Shown: positions 62,440 through 64,000 of the stretch, piece after piece
Layout: each line of letters begins with the position of its first letter
Numbering within the stretch: the first letter of the stretch is position 1
Notes under the pieces: generated by a model
The model's database searches: none
Told to the model about the DNA's origin: nothing
What the model saw: only the letters and a program-made list of their open reading frames with translations
Position numbers and translations under genes: made by a program
NCBI GenBank assembly: GCA_025267735.1
Contig: CM046297.1
Span: 30,902,011 to 30,966,010, forward strand
DNA: 64,000 bases
Origin: Mactra quadrangularis
Lineage: Eukaryota > Mollusca > Bivalvia > Venerida > Mactridae
Reading direction: 5' to 3'

Positions 62440-62960
62440 TTCAATGACCTGTGATCGTCTGTGACGCCATTCAAAACATTTTTGACGAAAAATGAATGAA
62501 ATGCTATGAAATGAAATTTTTGTGTCAGTTTTTGTCAGCTTCTGTATCTTTATGCACCAATCAAACATCACGTTCGAAAGATCTTGTCGGAAATGACTCT
62601 GATTCACACTCCTTATACAGATTTATCTTAGGTTTTTTATTCTTTATATTTAAGAAATCTCGATAAAAGATTTTTAGTTTTCTATGTTTTAATATTATCA
62701 ATGGTATTTTATTAAATAAACATATTAAAATTGTTATAAAATCGGGTCAACAGAGGCGAATCCTTTCGATTTCCCAATTAGGACGTACAGCTGCAGAAGT
62801 TGTGTCGAGCGATTTCATTGGCTTAAAGAGTCAATCAATTAACGGGAAACAAGCGCGTCACGTGCGTATTTAATAATATTGTCGCTTTAGTCTCCCTTTG
62901 ATTTATGAATCGCAATTTTTAAAACGAAAACTCATGAACTTCAACGATTTTTTAACGAAA
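62440..62960. promoter_or_regulatory. Candidate promoter region, CpG-richer, with an E-box
   Basis: CpG content rises against the AT-rich background. CACGTG (E-box) lies at 62859-62864 within gcgcgtcacgtgcg, followed by the TATA-like tatttaataa. It lies upstream of the candidate first exon at 62315-62356 on the minus strand and of a possible small plus-strand exon at 63223-63257. No transcription start can be fixed by eye. Confidence 0.35.
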
Positions 62961-64000
62961 ATGATTTGTAAATTATTTATTCATATATTATCTCATTTTA
63001 TCTTGATTAAACAGTTTTTCATGTAAAACATGTATGTTTATATAGGGTCCTTGTGCAAAATTATAAAGGCTTAAAATCAATAATGTTGAAGAGTGTACAG
63101 GTCGGGATATAATTTATCAATAATAAGGTTATAATCTAACTTTCCAAACGAAGCTGTATCCACTCTGACGAATAGCGTATCAACTTTAAACTCAATTAAT
63201 AGTTTAAATCACTCGACTACGATGGATGACATGACAAGTATATGTACAAACTGCAAGTAAGCTGTAAATGTCAAACATGACGAGGCAATTACAGCTTTAA
63301 ATTATACAAATATAAACAAAGTCTTAACAATCGAACAATTAATTTATATAGCATTGTCATAGCATATAAATTGTATTACAAAGGGAGATAATGCTGTATA
63401 CACAAGTAATTACATGTATATTAACATATTTTCAAAACCTGAATTACCTCCCCTAGGTGTATCATGTATATGTCTATTGAAAATGATTGTAGTTATATTT
63501 GACATTTATAGTTGAATATTATATGTCATCCCAGAAAAATGCTTTGAAATTGTTAACAATGGCATTTAAATGATATTTACTCTCGACTATTGTTCTTGTA
63601 TCACATTACATGGGACATCCAGTGAGAGGGATTATCAAGGGATATGTAGGCCTACATTATAAATTAACATAGGCGGGTCCAAGAATTCTAGTTAGGGGCA
63701 AAATAATGAACTAGCAGACTGGGGCTCAAGGGAGGCATAAGGGTTTCCGGTGGCTCCAAGGCAAAGGCCCAATCAGGGTGACCCCCAGGAAGCTCCTGAA
63801 TTTTGGTAATTTGTAAGGGATTCATGCACATTTCCAGAACTCAAATATTTTTTCCTATAGTATACAAATAAGTGAAGGAGAGCGGTGTGCTCAGGTATGA
63901 ATAAAACAGAGACAAAAATAAATCTGTTCGAACAATGTATATCTTGAAAGCAGTATATTTAAAATACGAAAACGTATTTAACTATGAACATGTTTACAAA
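62961..64000. other. AT-rich sequence; GC-richer repeat-like block at 63660-63800
   Basis: The block aggcgggtccaagaattcta ... aatcagggtgacccccagga differs in base composition from its surroundings and resembles terminal parts of interspersed repeats, but no ends could be defined. A short plus-strand ATG-to-GTAAGC segment at 63223-63257 is discussed separately. Confidence 0.3.

Overview
The window looks like a stretch of an AT-rich invertebrate nuclear genome, most likely a mollusc and probably a bivalve. That inference rests on many short terminal-inverted-repeat (TIR) transposons, tRNA-Lys-derived SINEs, ACGG-microsatellite elements ending in a stem-loop, a high minisatellite load, and short coding exons with GT/AG borders separated by very long introns. 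No bacterial-style genes, rRNA genes or convincing functional tRNA genes are visible. The very long open frames at 20-21, 32-33 and 52-54.5 kb are minisatellites without stop codons, not genes.

The recognisable gene lies on the minus strand. The best exon is 58561-58647, 29 codons, phase 0 on both sides, ending KRSDGSFSDSSNSFVRQ. It matches the N-terminal variable exon of voltage-gated calcium channel beta subunits (CACNB), which is spliced just before the GSADSYTSRPSDSD exon. That next exon was not found and probably lies left of position 1. Four other minus-strand segments resemble starting exons with good or fair splice donors: 62315-62356, 21535-21651, 18693-18733 and 16954-17073. CACNB genes in other animals use alternative first exons at this junction, so the window probably covers the promoter and alternative-start region of one such gene, roughly 45 kb or more. 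CpG-richer stretches at 18.9-19.45 kb and 62.4-62.96 kb are promoter candidates. The splice donor of the 21.6-kb exon sits inside a 31-bp tandem array, so the same donor is present five times in a row.

Most of the remainder is repeats. Minisatellites: 37 bp x10 (1.06 kb), 19 bp x about 50 (4.4 kb), 23/43 bp (11.4-14.3 kb), 36 bp x19 (20.2 kb), 31 bp x5 (21.4 kb), 21 bp x43 (32.2 kb), 22 bp x about 114 (52-54.5 kb). Transposons: six copies of one SINE; four copies of a Helentron-associated (HINE/pearl-like) element, every copy inside another repeat; hAT-type elements, three with exact 8-bp target duplications (24.6, 50.7, 59.0 kb); Tc1/mariner/pogo-type elements with TA duplications (23.9, 27.8, 28.3, 35.6, 44.5 kb); and a two-copy MITE family with 8-9 bp duplications (46.6, 48.8 kb). 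At 35.2-37.45 kb three elements are nested one inside another. The other intergenic or intronic stretches are AT-rich and show nothing recognisable by eye.
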